Assembly: GCF_020379485.1 (NCBI RefSeq) | Contig: NC_063439.1 | Coordinates: 13,337,683 to 13,401,682 of the forward strand | Direction: 5' to 3' | DNA: 64,000 nt | Source of the DNA: Brassica napus | Lineage: Eukaryota; Streptophyta; Magnoliopsida; Brassicales; Brassicaceae | Shown: one piece after another, positions 11,374 to 23,175 of the stretch | Position numbering within the stretch: the first letter of the stretch is position 1 | Layout of the letters: each line of letters begins with the position of its first letter | Notes under the pieces: generated by a model | Database searches by the model: none | What the model was told of the DNA's origin: nothing | Seen by the model: only the letters and a program-made list of their open reading frames with translations | Program-made: the position numbers and the translations under genes

Positions 11374-12684
11374 TGATATACCTTGGATTTGACCCGTTTT
11401 CATCCATGGTATATAGGTGTTTTACTATATATATCTATGTTTTCTACTCTTCTAGATATGTTTTCAGGTTCAGGTGCATTTCGGAGTAAAGCTATGATTT
11501 TGGAGCATTTTGTAGCTTAAAGGACATTTCACCCGAGCTGACCATGTAGAGGTCGACGAGAGGAAGAACAATCGATCGATGCGCACCCAGTGCTGTCGAT
11601 CGACACCGAGAGATGCCTCGACAGATGAAGATTAATATCGATCGATGTACACAAGTATCATCGATCGATGTCGAGACATTGGACACGCGACATTTTGGAT
11701 CCAGCGGACTTAAAACCCAAGGCCAAGCCAAATTACGAAAATGCCCTGACGAGTTTTTAACCTAGTAGATTATATACTGCCTAAGTTTTTTGACGGCAGA
11801 GGAGAGCTTTTTGTTACAGTTTTACTTTGAGAGAGAATAGAGAGTTTTGGAGAGAAGATCACTTGTGATTGGAACTCTTTGTTTTTATTTCTTTCCATCT
11901 ATACTATGAATTTCTATTTCTTCATTGTTATGAATTGCTTTGCTATGTCTGAGTAGTTCACATATTAGATCCAGGGTTCAGATAGGTTTCTGAGATTAGC
12001 CCCAAACTATAGATCTGCCTTGTTGTGATATTCATGATAAATTTGTATTCATTGCTTGTTTTAGCCTTGCTAACTAGAACTTGATAATAGGATTGCATAT
12101 TCAAGCACCCTTGTTATCCCATCCTGACATGTATCTATCATATTAGGAATGCTAGAGAGGGCTAACCGCCAATTTAGTATCTTAATAGGGCATATCATAC
12201 TCGCGCATAGCCCTGGCTAGAACCCGTCGATCGATGTCCTCAACTGACTATCGATCGACGTTGGCAAAGGTGTATCAATCGACGTCCCAATAGGACCATC
12301 GATCGACACTCTTTCGTTGTCGACATACTAACCGTTGAGACACGAGATCTAGCTTGTTAACCAGTGAAACATGCGACAGCTGATCACTGAGTTAAGCGGT
12401 TGAGTTCTAATATATCATGCATGCAACAAATAGGCATCTATAGGTATTATAATCTCCAACACCTGAATAGTGGCCCTGCATCTAATATCATTTCCAACCA
12501 AGTTACATTTACTATTTACTTCGCTTGTTATTATTGCTATTTCATTTAAACAATTACAACTCTTATAATTAATAAACACTAGATTTAATTGTTCTGTAGC
12601 TCCTTGTGGATTCGATCCCTAAGTACTACATCTGAACCTCTTTTGATGAGAGTAACACTCCTTAGAGAAATTTGAGTGGTATCA
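11374..12684 (+). repeat. 5' LTR of A1 (1311 bp)
   Basis: It runs TGATATACC...GGTATCA and matches 3877-5177. TCGATCGA octamers occur in U3 (about 11573, 11638, 11660) and in the centre (about 12229, 12252, 12300). It is followed at once by AAT and the primer site, which fixes it as a 5' LTR. Confidence 0.88.
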
Positions 12685-12688
12685 AATT

Positions 12689-12703
12689 TGGCGCCGTTGC
12701 CGG
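12689..12703 (+). other. Primer binding site of A1, tRNA-Asp type
   Basis: TGGCGCCGTTGCCGG is complementary to the 3' end of plant tRNA-Asp(GUC) (...CCGGCAACGGCGCCA, from memory). It starts four bases after the LTR end and is where minus-strand cDNA synthesis would start. Confidence 0.85.
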
Positions 12704-12797
12704 AGAGCTTTGATCGCCATTAGATTTAGTTTTACTGATTCTTATTCTTTTCTCTACCCCCTTTCTAACATAATCTTTTTCTTGTCTTTTCATGTGC

Positions 12798-15234
12798 ATG
12801 TCCAGCGGTACCAGAAGCAACAAGGAGAAAGACTTGCTGTTCTCAGACGATCCTGCTCATTTGGAACGCACCTTCGTAGAGGTCAACGTTCCACATCGCT
12901 CGACGCAACAACTTCGTCGTCGACCGATACACATAACCAACCGTCGACCGACACCATACCTTCATCGTCGATCGATCCAAATCGTTCGACAACGATCGAT
13001 ACTACACCGCGTACGTCGATCGATACCGTGTCGTTAAAAATGGTAAACATTATTATTCTAACATAGGACGAGAACGGAAACCTGTATGACCAGGACGGTC
13101 ATCTGCACAATGGAACATGTCAAAAAATAGACACTCAGGGGACTGTAATCCCTGATGCTAATGCTACAGGAGCTGCTCAACCTGTATACGAGGACGCTCG
13201 ATCGAAACCACTGGCCGACTACAATCGCCCAGATGAGTACTATTCCAACAGATCAGCTATTCGACTTCCGGAGATCCAGAAGCAGAATTTCGAGCTGAAG
13301 CCTCAATACTACACTCTCGTGTCGCAGATACCCTACTCTGGGTTACCGCACGAGCATCCTATGGACCATCTGGAACGGTTCGAGGATTTAATCGCTGCTA
13401 TTCGGATGGAAGGAGTCCCCGAAGATTACCTGCTGTGCAAGCTCTTCAGATACTCGCTGAATGGAGAAGCGATGCACTGGCTTAGGCAACAACCTGGGCC
13501 GACAACAAGAATGCTTTCTTACGAAACTTCTTTGATGAGGCGCGCGCTGAAGAGCTTCGGAACAAAATTTCCACATTCTCGCAGGAGGCTGGAGAGTCCT
13601 TCAAAGATGCGTGGAATAGAGTTAGGTTCCTCCAGCGAGACTGTCCACACCACGGATTTAACGAAGTGCAGCTGTTAAGCACTTTCTTCCGAGGTTTCTC
13701 CTTACAGTATCAAATGGCTCTTGATACGGCGAGTGAAGGAAACTTCACTACTCGGAATCCATTGGAAGCTGTGAGACTTATCGAAAACCTTGCTAACAGC
13801 AGCAGCACAAAAAACACTGACTCTGAACGGAAGAAGTCTGTAGCCTCTATCGGGAAGGAACATATGGACGAATTAAGAGCTAAGTTAGATGTGGTGCACG
13901 AGCTTCTTAGGAAGCAAGTCTGTTCAGCTGAAGGAGAAGTAGCAGATACGGAAGGAAAAGGAGATGTGAACTACATCGGAGGTACCGGATTCCAGAAATT
14001 TGGAAACCATGACGGAAACAGAAACTTCTTTGGAAATGGTCAAAGAAGTAACCAGAGTTCACAATTTCAAAAACCCTTCAACAACAGCAAAAGCTACTCG
14101 AACTCCTACTACCAGAATCCACCACCCCAGACTCAGGAAAGCAAGATCGAAGAGATGCTTGATCGAGTACTGTTGGGGCAACAACAAATCACCGTGGATT
14201 TCAATGGTAAAATAGACTCCGGCTACAACAATCTGAACACCAAAATCGAGACCTTAGGGACTCAGGTAAGAAAACTTGAAACACAAGTAATTCAGACTGG
14301 CGAGACTATAAAGAAGCAAGAAGCTTTCGCTAGAGAAGCAGGAGCCGATAAAGGAAAACACCACGTAAATGCCATCATAGATGATGATTTCTGGCAAGTG
14401 GTGAGAAATGAAAAGCTTGAGGAAGGAGACTTCGAAATCGAAAGCTCCATGAGTCTCGGCGGATCCCAATGGTGTCGACCGATGTCGATGAACATGCATC
14501 GATCGACAGACCATGACAAAGATCGATGGACGGATTACTCTAGTCATCAATCGACGTCATCCTCTAAATCGACTGAATGCAATGCAGTTCGAATTCTAAC
14601 TCATGAGGAATTCACAGCTAAGCATCCTCACCCACCCTCCCCTTTCTATGATAAAATCGATCGATCGGTTGAGCCAACCATCGATCGACAGGGTGAGTCC
14701 GACGTCGATCGTCACACCCCACCTCCCATCGATCGACGGGCACCTCTGACATACCGAGTGCGGTTACCCTCAATAGATAATGATTATATCAACGCACTCA
14801 GACCACCACCTAAACCATTAGCTAGCCCACCCGAACCAAAACCCAACCCTTTAAATAGTTCACCAGAACCAGTTCATGAAGATCAGGAAACTGAAGGGAG
14901 AAGGTTAAGGAAAAGAAAGGAAAAAATTCCTAAGAACCTTAAGAGGGAAGCTAACGAGAAGGAGATGGATGGTTTCACTAAAAGAGTCCTCAGAATCCCA
15001 ATCGAAAAAACTTTTGATGAAGCTTACTTCACACACCGGTTGTGGATGTTCTTCAGAGAAACAAAGGTAACTGAGGAGGACACTAGGAAAATGTTTCATC
15101 AAGTCAGAGAGAAGATGAAACACATGATCACATTGACGAAGAAGAGTGACCCTGGGAAGTTTGCAATACCATGCGTAGTCAAGGGTGTTAAATTTCCCCA
15201 TTCAATGTGTGACACATGAGCATCAGTTAGTATC
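12798..15234 (+). pseudogene. Family-A gag-protease, broken
   Basis: Capsid precursor plus start of an aspartic protease. The start ATG (12798, MSSGTRSNKEKD) is chosen by comparison with 41086 and 42890. The order is an SID-rich N-terminus, a DExGxxxDxxGxxR module, an Athila-like Retrotrans_gag domain (about 13260-13760), an Asn/Gln-rich stretch and a coiled coil (about 14140-14340), more SID motifs, a Lys/Arg-rich segment, and the protease leader. Lesions are a one-base frameshift near 12873, a stop at 13064-13066, a small deletion with frame change near 13496, and a TGA at 15217-15219. The last replaces the glycine codon of the protease DTG active site. After 15234 the frame runs into the inversion junction. 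Confidence 0.85.
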
Positions 15235-15262
15235 CTTCAACAGAAGTGATTTCAGACAAGTA
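15235..15262. other. Inversion junction between A1 (+) and A2 (-)
   Basis: The + strand protease sequence stops, and the reverse complement of the same protease region starts at about 15263. The phrase CCTTCAACAGAAGTGA occurs on both sides of the junction (about 15234 and 15263), which looks like filler DNA made by templated end joining. It is the centre of a large inverted repeat (about 12.8-15.2 kb against 15.3-17.8 kb). Confidence 0.75.
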
Positions 15263-17830
15263 CCTTCAACAGAAGTGAAGAGTTCCAGTTAAGCTCGATG
15301 TCTAGGACATGAAAATCTACCGGGACAAGGGCATTACCATGGATACCTCCTGATCGTTTTTCCGAAAGATCCACGAAGGCGAAGGATTCTGTTGAAGGTT
15401 CGATGGTCAAACCAAGCTGGTCTGCCATGATCCTAGGGAGGATACTAACTGATGCTCCTGTGTCACACATTGAATGGGGAAATTCAACACCCTTGACTAC
15501 GCATGGTATTGCAAACTTCCCAGGATCACTCTTCTTCGTCAATGTGATCCTATGTTTCATCTTCTCTCTGACTTGATGAAACATTCTCCTAATGTCCTCC
15601 TCAGTTACCCTTGTTTCTCAGAAGAACATCCACAACCGGTGTGTGAAGTAAGCTTCATCAAAAGCTTTTTCGATTGGGATTCTGAGGATTCTTTTAGTGA
15701 AACCATCCATCTCTTTATCGTTAGCTTCCCTCTTAAGGTTCTTAGGCATCTTCTCCTTTCTTTTCCTTAACCTTCTCCCTTCAGTTTCTTGATTTTCTTG
15801 AACTGGTTTTGGTGAACTATTTAAAGGGTTGGGTTTTGGTTCGGGTGGGCTAGCTAATGGTTTAGGTGGTGGTCTGAGTGCGTTGATATAATCATTATCG
15901 ATTGAGGGTAACCGCACTCGGTATGTCAGAGGTGCATGTCGATCGATGGGATGTGTGTTGTGACGACCGACGTTGGACTCACTCTGTCGATCGATGGTTG
16001 ACTCAACCGGTCGACCGATTTTATCATAGAAAAGGGATGGTGGGTGAGTATGCTTAGCTGCGAATTCTTCATGAGTTAGAATTCAAACTGCATTGCAATC
16101 AGTAGATTTAGCGGACGACGTCGATCGATGACTCGAGTAATCTGTCCATCGATCTTCGTCATGGTCTGTCAATCGATGCGAGTTCATCGACATCGGTCGA
16201 CACCATTGGGATCCGTCGAGACTCATGGAGCTTTCGATTTCGAAGTCTCCTTCCTCAAGCTTTTCATTTCTCACCACTTGCCAGAAATCATCGTCTATGA
16301 TGGCATTTACGTGGTGTTTCCCTTTGTCGACGCCTGCCTCTCTAGCGAAAGCTTCTTGCCTTTTTATAGTCTCGCCCGTCTGAATTACTTGCGTTTCAAG
16401 TTTTCTCACTTGAGTCCCTAAGGTCTCGATTTTGGTGTTTAGATTGTTGTAGGCATAGTCTATTTTACCATTAAAATTCACGGTGATTTGTTGTTGTCCC
16501 AAGAGTACTCGATCAAGCATCTCTTCGATCTTGCTTTCCTGAGTCTGGGGTGGTGGATTCTGGTAGTAGGAGTTCGAGTAGCTTTTGCTGTTGTTGAAGG
16601 GTTTTTGAAATTGTGAACTTTGGTTACTTCTTTGACCATTTCCAAAGAAGTTTATGTTTCCGCTCTGGTTTCCAAATTTCTGGAATCCGGTACCTCCGAT
16701 GTAGTTCACATTTTCTTCTCCTTCCGTATCTGCAACTTCTCCTGCAGCTGAACAGACTTGCTTCCTAAGAAGCTCGTGCACCACATCTAACTTAGCTCTT
16801 ACTTCGTCCATCTGTTCCTTCCCGATAGAGGCGACAGACTTCTTCCGTTCAGAGTCAGTTTTTTGGGGCTGCTGTTAGCAAGGTTTTCGGTAAGTCTCAC
16901 AGCTTCCAACGGATTCCGAGTAGTGGAGTTTCCTTCACTCGCCGTATCAAGAGCTATATGATACTGTAAGGCGAGACCTCGAAAGAAAGTGCTTAACAGC
17001 TGCACTTCGTTAAATTCGTGGTGTGGACAGTCTCGCTGGAAGAACCTAAACCTATTCCACGTATCTTTGAAAGAATCTCCAGCCTCCTGCGAGAATGTGG
17101 AAATTTTTTTCCGAAGTTCTTCAGCGCGCGCCTCATCAAAGAAGTTTCATAAGAAAGCATTCTTGATGTCGGCCCATGATGTTAAAGATCCTGTGGGTTG
17201 CTGCCTAAGCCAGTGCATCGTTTCTCCATTCGGTGTGTATCTGAAGAGCTTGCACAGCAGGTAATCTTCGGGGACTCCTTCCATCCGAATAGCAGCAATT
17301 AGATCTTTGAACCGTTCCAGATGGTCCATAGGATGCTCGTGCGGTAACCCAGAGTAGGGTATCTGCGACACGAGAGTGTAGTATTGAGGCTTCATCTCGA
17401 AATTCTGCTTCTGGATCTCCGGAAGTCGAATAGCTCATCTGTTGGAAGTACTCATCTGGACGATTGTAGTCGGCCAGTGGTTTCGATCGAGCGTCCTCAT
17501 CTACAGGTTGAGCAGCTCCTGTAGCATTAGCATCAGGGATTACAGTCCCCTGAGCGTCTATTTTCTGACCTGTTGCATTACGCAGATGACCGTCATGGTC
17601 ATACAGGTTTCCGTTCTCGTCCTGTGTTAGAATAATAATGTTTACCATTTTTGACGACACGGTATCGATCGACGTATGTGGTGTAGTATCGATCGTTGTC
17701 GAACGATTGGGATCGATCGACGATGAAGGTCTGTGTCGGTCGACGGTTGATTGTGCGTATCGATCGACGACGATGTTGTTGCGTCGAGCGATGTTGAACG
17801 TTGACCTCTACGGATGGTGCATTCCAAATG
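15263..17830 (-). pseudogene. Family-A gag-protease, inverted copy next to A1, broken
   Basis: Reading from about 17830 down: gag N-terminus with SID motifs, DExG module (about 17590), gag domain (about 17400-16900), Asn-rich and coiled-coil part, SID linker, then protease with an intact DTGAS (15450-15464). Breaks include frame changes near 17400-17440 and 17150, a stop near 16083, a lesion near 15600, and an in-frame loss of about a dozen codons after the protease RSGGI segment (near 15345). Upstream it is fused to the end of an SID frame rather than to a leader and LTR. Confidence 0.8.
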
Positions 17831-17874
17831 AGCAGGATCGTGTGAGACGCTGCGATGACCTCTACGGATGGTGC
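17802..17874 (-). other. SID-to-gag fusion point with a 19-bp direct repeat
   Basis: TGACCTCTACGGATGGTGC occurs at 17802-17820 and 17856-17874, 54 bp apart. Right of it (- strand upstream) is the SID frame ending near codons for AEWLQKEVKVIQR. Left of it is the gag N-terminus. The intervening bases are a scrambled partial copy of the gag start. No LTR or primer site lies between the two, so two partial family-A interiors were joined head to tail. Confidence 0.75.
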
Positions 17875-19770
17875 CTCTGAATAACTTTGACTTCTTTCTG
17901 TAGCCATTCTGCGTGGCTGTCTAGTCCACTGATTTTGTTGTCGAATGGAAAGTAGATGTCATCGCAGCGTTTGTCAAGTCGTTCCTCCATGGTGTCTATA
18001 GCAGTGTAGATCTTGGATGTGATCTCATCAACCTCTGCTGCTGTGTAGGGAAGTAAATCCTCAGGATTCTTGCCATCGATCCAAGGCCTTCGTAGCCTGT
18101 CCATCGAAGATGATTTTGCGTGCAAAAAATTTTGATTAGTAATGTTATCAATATCCCTTTGGGCATGAAGTATTTGACTAGACAATTTGTTTAAATCTAT
18201 CATGACTGGTGATATAAAGCGGTCATGCATGTCCTCGTAAGTCCTCAGCCTCTCATTCATGGCTGAGATCTTAGCGTCGATTGATTTGATGTTACACACG
18301 TCGATCGATGTGGCTGGTTGTTGGTCCTTCTTGCGAATGGTGTCCAGATCTTGTTGTAGTAGCTCGATTTTAGTGCTCAGCCAGTCCACGTTGTTGTTGA
18401 GAGGGTAGTACACGTCGTTTATCCTCGTGTCGATGTATGAGACTTCCCATTCATCCTTGTGTTTTGCTGAACATTGCGGTTCTGCAGGGATCTGGGCTGT
18501 AGGAAGACTGACGTCGATCGATGGTGCATGTGGTGCGTCGATCGATGCTGAGGTCGTGGCTTCATTCTCAAGTTGCTGACGTAAGCTCTCAATTTCTGTC
18601 CTCATTTCTACCATACTTCTGATAAGCTCATTGTATCCTCTATCCAAAGGTTGATATGTATCTTCTACCAAAGATTTGAGCTCCTCTCCCAGTTTTTCCT
18701 GAGCTCCACAAATACCAAACACCATCTCGTTTATTTCATCTTTGGTGTAGAGTTATGGTTAGTGTGAAGGAAGTGGCATGTTCTGGAAGGCAGATGTAGC
18801 TCTCTTCAAAAAGAGATGCTCTTTCCAATAATTTCATGATGTCGTCCTTTGTGACAGGTATCATCTCACCAGCTACGCCTCGTGCGTGTCCACACTCATC
18901 TCTGTAGACTCCATACTCGTCTCTTCGTTCCCAAGTGAACTTTCTGGCTCCGTACATGTCAAAAGCGCGGTTTCCAAATTCATAAAGTCTGTCGATCGAC
19001 GTCGGGTCATCCTTATCGATTGACGTTGGTGTTACCCTGTCGATCGATGTCTGAGTTGTCCCGTCGATCGATGCTTGATCTTTTGGTTGGCGTGATAGAT
19101 CTGGATTGATTTCTGTTTTGGCGACTCCTACGTGATTGTTTGGATCGGTTTAAATTACTGCGGGAGTGCCACGTTGCTGTGAGAATAGGTTGTCAGGTCC
19201 ATTGGCTACTTGAAGGATATCTGCTATGTCCTCTCTGGACACTTGTAAGATCCTTCCATCTATTGCACGTGTGATTCCATATGGGTCCCTGAAAATACCA
19301 AATTCATCAGGTGTTAGAAAACCGTAATCAATGTTTGCATTATCATTCAATTTAGAAATAGAAAGATTAGGGTTTAGAGTAGTATCGATCGATGTTGATA
19401 CAGATGCATTGATCGATGGCAGATTCATTACTGCAGAACTTGTGTTCTTGAGATGAATGCTCTTCATGGATTTTCCTGTTGATGTAGATGGAAGAGTGTT
19501 CATCTTTTTTGCCTTTGTGTCTGCTATGGTGTGTGGAGGTGGTTTTAGGGGTGCAAAACGTTTTATATAAGTATCTATAAACCTAGTTGGAGAGGGAATA
19601 TTCTCCTGCTCCTATATTTTCGTTGTGGCGCGAATATCGATCGATGTTCATGTACGGGTGTCGATCGATGTGAGCGGTTGTTTTGCTGGACGAGGGTGGG
19701 TATCGACCGATGTGGAGTGCACTTCGTCGATCGATGTTGGAAACGTGTTGGTGAACTTATGGGTTTCAAA
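17875..19770 (-). pseudogene. A2 SID-rich reading frame, broken
   Basis: Counterpart of 1-2181. The N-terminal piece (Met at 19503) carries the first DExG module and stops at about 19150. The middle piece (about 18957-18736) carries the second DExG module. A frame break near 18740 is followed by a 287-codon open stretch (18725-17862) with the coiled-coil segments and both PLNNN/PFDNK modules. It ends at the fusion point rather than at the normal C-terminus, so roughly the last 130 codons are missing. The linker upstream of 19503 is frame-shifted. Confidence 0.75.
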
Positions 19771-21592
19771 TCTTTTATCCTGCAAAGACATTTCTATTGC
19801 ACGTTCTTTCCAATAATCCTCATCGTATTCCTCTGTATGTTTCTCGTTAGGTGAAGTAATTACAGTGTCAACTGCAAAACTTTAATGGAAACCACTGTCT
19901 GCCTAACTGCTTATGGAATAATCATCACGTCCTCTCTTGCTTGGAGGTTGGAAGGCAAAGTGTGGGTAACAATGATTAGGTGGAGCAAAATGGTCAACCG
20001 GCTGCTTTACGTCGAGCGACGTGTTGTTGCGGTCATCGGTCACCGTTGACTCATTGGAATCGATCGATGGAAAAGTAGGTGTGTCGATCGATTCCGAGTA
20101 CTCTGTTTCGTACTCCGATTCGTACTCTGCTCCACAATGGCATGCGCCAATGAAGCCAAGTTCTTCCCCGTAATCCACAGAATTAATGACCTTTTTCTTA
20201 GGTCGGATGGGGTCGTAGTGGATGTTGGGTTCTATCAGCATCAGACCCAATTTGTTTCTTTTCATGTCACATACAGCTCCTACTGTAGCTAGGACAGATC
20301 TTCCAAGCATAAGTGAAGAGTTCAGTTAAGCTCGATGTCTAGGACATGAAAATCTACCGGGACACGGGCATTACCAATCTGTACCTCCAGATCTCTTATG
20401 ATACCTCCTGATCGTTTTTCAGAAAGATCTACGAAGGTGAAGGATTCTGTTGAAGGTTCGATGGCCAAACCAAGCTGGTCTGCCATGATCCTAGGGAGGA
20501 TACTAACTGATGCTCCTGTGTCACACATTGAATGGGGAAATTCAACACCCTTGACTATGTATGGTATTGCAAACTTCCCAGGATCACTCCTCTTCGTCAA
20601 TGTGATCCTGTGTTTCATCTTCTCTCTGACTTGATGAAACATTCTCCTAATCTCCTCCTCGGTTACCTTTGTTTCTCTGAAGAACATCCACAACCGGTGT
20701 GTGAAGTAAGCTTCATCAAAAGCTTTTTCGATTGGGATTCTGAGGACTCTTTTAGTGAAACCATCCATCTCCTTCTCGTTAGCTTCCCTCTTAAGGTTCT
20801 TAGGAATTTTTTCCTTTCTTTTCCTTAACCTTCTCCCTTCAGTTTCCTGATCTTCTTGAACTGGTTCTGGTGAACTATTGAAAGGGTTGGGTTTTTGTTC
20901 GGGTGGGCTAGCTAATAGTTTAGGTGGTGGTCTGAGTGTGTTGATATAGTCATTATCGATTGAGGATAAATGCACTCGGTATGTCAGAGATGCCCGTCGA
21001 TCGATGGGAGGTGTGTTGTGACGATCAACGTCGGACTCACTCTGTCGATCGATGGTTGGCTTAACCGGTCGATCGATTTTATCATAGAAAGGGGAGGGTG
21101 GGTGAGGATGCTTAGCTGCGAATTCTTCATGAGTTAGAATTCGAACTGCATTGCATTCAGTCGATTTAGGGGATGACGTCGATTGATAACTGGAGTAATC
21201 CGTCCATCGATCTTCGTCATGGTCTGTCAATCGATGCGAGTTCATCGACATCGGTCGACACCATTGGGATCCGCCGAGACTCATGGATCTTTCGATTTCG
21301 AAGTCTCCTTCCTCAAGCTTTTCATTTCTCACCACTTGCCAAAAATCATCATCTATGATGGCATTTATGTGGTGTTTTCCTTTATCGGCTCCTGCCTCTC
21401 TTGCAAAAGCTTCTTGCCTCTTTATAGTCTCGCCAGTCTGAATTACTTGCGTTTCAAGTTTTCTCACCTGAGTCCCTAAGGTCTCGATTTTGGTGTTCAG
21501 ATTGTTGTAGGCGGAGTCTATTTTACTGTTGAAATCCACGGTGATTTGTTGTTGTCCCAACAGTACTCGATCAAGCATCTCTTCGATCTTGC
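19771..21592 (-). pseudogene. A2 gag C-terminus and protease, one frameshift
   Basis: A 418-codon open stretch (21578-20322) covers the coiled coil, SID linker, Lys/Arg segment and protease with an intact DTGAS (20508-20522). One missing base near 20315 shifts the frame. The continuation (20310-19903) holds the LGRS...ATVGAV segment and the acidic EYESEYETEYSE stretch. At the protease-SID linker this copy lacks the TAG seen in A4 at 54914-54916, which supports an originally continuous polyprotein. A later stop near 19903 is private to this copy. Confidence 0.8.
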
Positions 21593-21711
21593 CGTATCAA
21601 GAGCCATTTGATACTTTAAGGCGAGACCTCAGAAGAAAGTGCTTAACAGCTGCACTTCGTTAAATCCGTGGTGTGGACAGTCTCGCTGGAAGAACCTAAA
21701 TCTAATCCACG
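21593..21711 (-). pseudogene. A2 gag fragment between a deletion and the B1 insertion
   Basis: This piece covers the gag segment around CPHHGFNEVQLLSTFF. At 21592/21593 it is joined to a point about 370 bp further on in gag (compare 16560-16935), so the NxxGxxF-rich part is deleted. It ends at CCACG (21707-21711), the B1 target site. Gag resumes at 40250. Confidence 0.75.
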
Positions 21712-22918
21712 TGTGGGAACCGAAATTCGCACTGTCGATTTCCGTTTAAATAAGGAAACTAGGAAAACTCTAATTTCCCAGAGGACCCGTATATCTGCTA
21801 ATTACCACACGTCAAGCGATCAGAACACGAGAATAACAACGATAAAGTATAAGAAATCGAAAAAGAGAGCAAAGAAGATCTTATTCCGAATTTGCGTATG
21901 AGCGTTTACAACAAGGTATAAGCCTGGGCTCGAGAGCTGTCGGCGAGATTCCTAGTTCTAGCAACCCTAAGACGGCTAAACCTAATTGAGTCGGAGCTCG
22001 AAATAACAAAAACGGAAAATGCCTAAATTGCTCTAAGTGCTAAGTTTGCTCTGAAAAAAATCCTTTCATGCTCCTCGCCTAGGATTCCTTATATACTAAC
22101 TCCAAGGTCGGTTTACGCTTTTACTCTTCTGCCCTTAAGCCGTCATAGCATAAAAATGGAGATATTCCATTTTTCCTGATCTTCACAATTATCTTCAAAA
22201 CTTCCGTATTTATCCGCGGAAACTTGACATTTATCCTTCCTTGTGGACCAAGCGTAAACCGTGCTGTGGTTTACGGGCTTTTGGTTAAGAAATCGTAGGA
22301 TGGGCCTCGAGTCGTGTTTTAGGTCCCTTTGGGCCGTCTTCCGACTCAACACGTTTACTATGAGTTCTTTCGATAAAGAACAAACTTTCCATTGTTTTTA
22401 ATTCGCAAAGTTTGATCGATGATTTAGAATAGCGGAAACATAGACTGAGCTTACTACGGTCTTCGTGAGATAGGATTTGATGGTTTGACGAGAATGCATG
22501 GACTGGTTTCGTATCGATGTTCGGAAGAGCTCGATCGCTACACAGCGACCGAACTTTGGTTCGAGATCGGTCGCTACGTAGCAACCGAGCTTGGCCGAGA
22601 TTTGGCTTGGCGAGCGGAACGCGCGCTCGGTCGCTACGTAGCGACCGAGCGGGTCGGATGTTCGGTCGCTACGTAGCGACCGACATCGGCTCGGACTTGG
22701 TTGCTACGTAGCGACCGGACAGCGTGTATGTGCGGTAGTTACGCAACGACCGAGCTTGGTCCGTTTGTTTTGAATCTTCAAGGATACTTCTTCGTAAAAA
22801 CTTCGTATCGGTTATTTTTTACGAAAATTATATCTTTCTTTTTACTATCTCTTTTGGAAATGTTATTTCCGAGGGTTTTCGGGTGATAATTCTGTCGTGA
22901 CCGTTTTTGACCCCAACA
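21712..22918 (-). repeat. 3' LTR of B1 (1207 bp)
   Basis: TGTGGGAACC...GACCCCAACA on the + strand. A short palindrome array (about 22530-22745) has about six units, several mutated. The following GTTAGCCCCCCAGCCC (22919-22934) is the complement of the polypurine tract. The promoter TATA on the - strand is at about 22088-22095. Confidence 0.88.
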
Positions 22919-23049
22919 GTTAGCCCCCCAGCCCGTTAGGACCATGCATCGTAGGGTCCTAGCGTGCGGTTAGGCATGTTTGGCAAGTTAGGCGTGTTAG
23001 ATGGAATTAATATCCGAAAGTCCGAGTTTGAACAGTAAATCCTCATGCC

Positions 23050-23055
23050 TATAAG
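23050..23055 (+). promoter_or_regulatory. TATA-like box of the B1 antisense gene
   Basis: TATAAG in a conserved block (TATAAGAAG, then GAGGTAAC), about 120 bp before the antisense ATG. The same block is present in B0, B2 and B3. A CT-rich leader lies between it and the ATG. Inferred from position and conservation only. Confidence 0.5.
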
Positions 23056-23175
23056 AAGGGAGGTAACTTGTTTCTAGATTTTCACTTCATTATCTTCTCA
23101 AAGTTTAAGAGTGAAAAGATCCTTTCAACTTTCTTTCTCTATCATTGAGATTTTTCCCTTTCTTCCTTGTTGAGA

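Larger units (their letters stand above)
11374..15234 (+). mobile_element. Family-A element A1, 5' part
   Basis: 5' LTR, tRNA-Asp primer site, gag and protease run on the + strand to about 15234, where the sequence switches to an inverted family-A copy. The far end of A1 survives only as 11 bp (GAGTAGTATCA, 60237-60247) followed by the GGTAT duplication. The internal SID part, 3' non-coding region and nearly all of the 3' LTR are missing, replaced by A2. Confidence 0.75.
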
